NCBI RefSeq assembly: GCF_003725335.1 | Contig: NZ_QIBY01000013.1 | Coordinates: 1-60,370 of the forward strand | Direction: 5' to 3' | Length of the DNA stretch: 60,370 nucleotides | From: Parvibacter caecicola | Lineage (GTDB): Bacteria; Actinomycetota; Coriobacteriia; Coriobacteriales; Eggerthellaceae | In this document: positions 60,289-60,370 of the stretch, piece by piece | Layout of the letters: every line of letters starts with the position of its first letter | How positions within the stretch are numbered: position 1 is the first letter of the stretch | The notes under the pieces: generated by a model | Database searches by the model: none | What the model was told of the DNA's origin: nothing | What the model saw: only the letters and a program-made list of their open reading frames with translations | Position numbers and translations under genes: made by a program

Positions 60289-60370
60289 GTGAAGAAAAAC
60301 ACCGGCCTGGATTTCTCCTCCGCCCTGCTTCGAGCCGCCCCGCCCATGGCCGCCCCGCGCGCCCTTTTCC
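60289..60370 (+). CDS. possible start of a plus-strand gene running off the window
   Basis: From GTG 60289 the plus strand is open to the edge, reading MKKNTGLDFSSALLRAAPPM and on. The upstream DNA is AT-rich and contains a TTGACA at 60172. There is no clear Shine-Dalgarno before the GTG, and only 27 codons are visible, so this may be chance. Confidence 0.25.
   Translation, partial: MKKNTGLDFSSALLRAAPPMAAPRALF

Overview
The window is GC-rich, densely packed DNA from a strictly anaerobic actinobacterium. It is most likely a member of Coriobacteriia, family Eggerthellaceae (Eggerthella/Gordonibacter/Adlercreutzia type). The pointers are two Tat-exported molybdopterin oxidoreductases, each facing a LuxR regulator with a polytopic membrane domain; an [FeFe]-hydrogenase with its complete maturation set; several cysteine-rich Fe-S electron carriers; a type III glutamine synthetase; and no respiratory-oxygen genes. 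The taxonomic call is inference from gene content.

Layout, left to right. (1) 1-3788: a minus-strand operon of a zinc-ligand-less homocysteine-methyltransferase-like protein, a small unknown protein, and an SNF2 helicase cut by the window edge. (2) 3789-4680: a gene-free stretch with a candidate four-hairpin small RNA and a composite repeat. (3) 4680-10224: molybdoenzyme cassette 1. (4) 10268-23100: housekeeping and accessory genes (DUF2130 protein, AAA ATPases, SDR, response regulator with a wrecked kinase, lipoprotein, DUF2804 protein, Fe-alcohol dehydrogenase, YkvI-like transporter, 5-FCL). (5) 23333-28856: Fe-S carriers, a deletion junction between two truncated genes, a UvrD-like helicase, and a VanZ-like gene carrying an in-frame repeat insertion. 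(6) 29055-31145: glutamine synthetase III. (7) 31417-36764: molybdoenzyme cassette 2. (8) 36813-38735: REP-like hairpins, a DUF4143-type ATPase and a small basic protein. (9) 38956-46705: hydrogenase operon. (10) 46915-54514: degenerate CoaX, OPT transporter, HelD-like helicase, and divergent metY/metA. (11) 54517-60085: tandem AAA+ ATPase, rplM-rpsI, and a PrsA/SurA-like lipoprotein.

The energy genes make a coherent picture. The soluble A+B molybdoenzymes have no membrane anchor, and each is probably switched by its own membrane LuxR sensor acting on the intergenic region. The hydrogenase with its flavin/NuoF-like partner, together with the NapH-type and other ferredoxin proteins, would supply or balance reductant. 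metA carries the glutamate that marks acetyl-CoA use, which matches the adjacent O-acetylhomoserine sulfhydrylase.

The least expected content is non-coding. A 125-bp structured element occurs twice, with compensatory changes in its outer stem. A palindrome family reading TGACAGGGGACGGGGAT occurs four times. One composite of the two sits in frame inside a VanZ-like gene. There are also two clusters of CTAG-type hairpins, a candidate RNA with two matching C-rich loops, and repeated operator-like motifs at several promoters.
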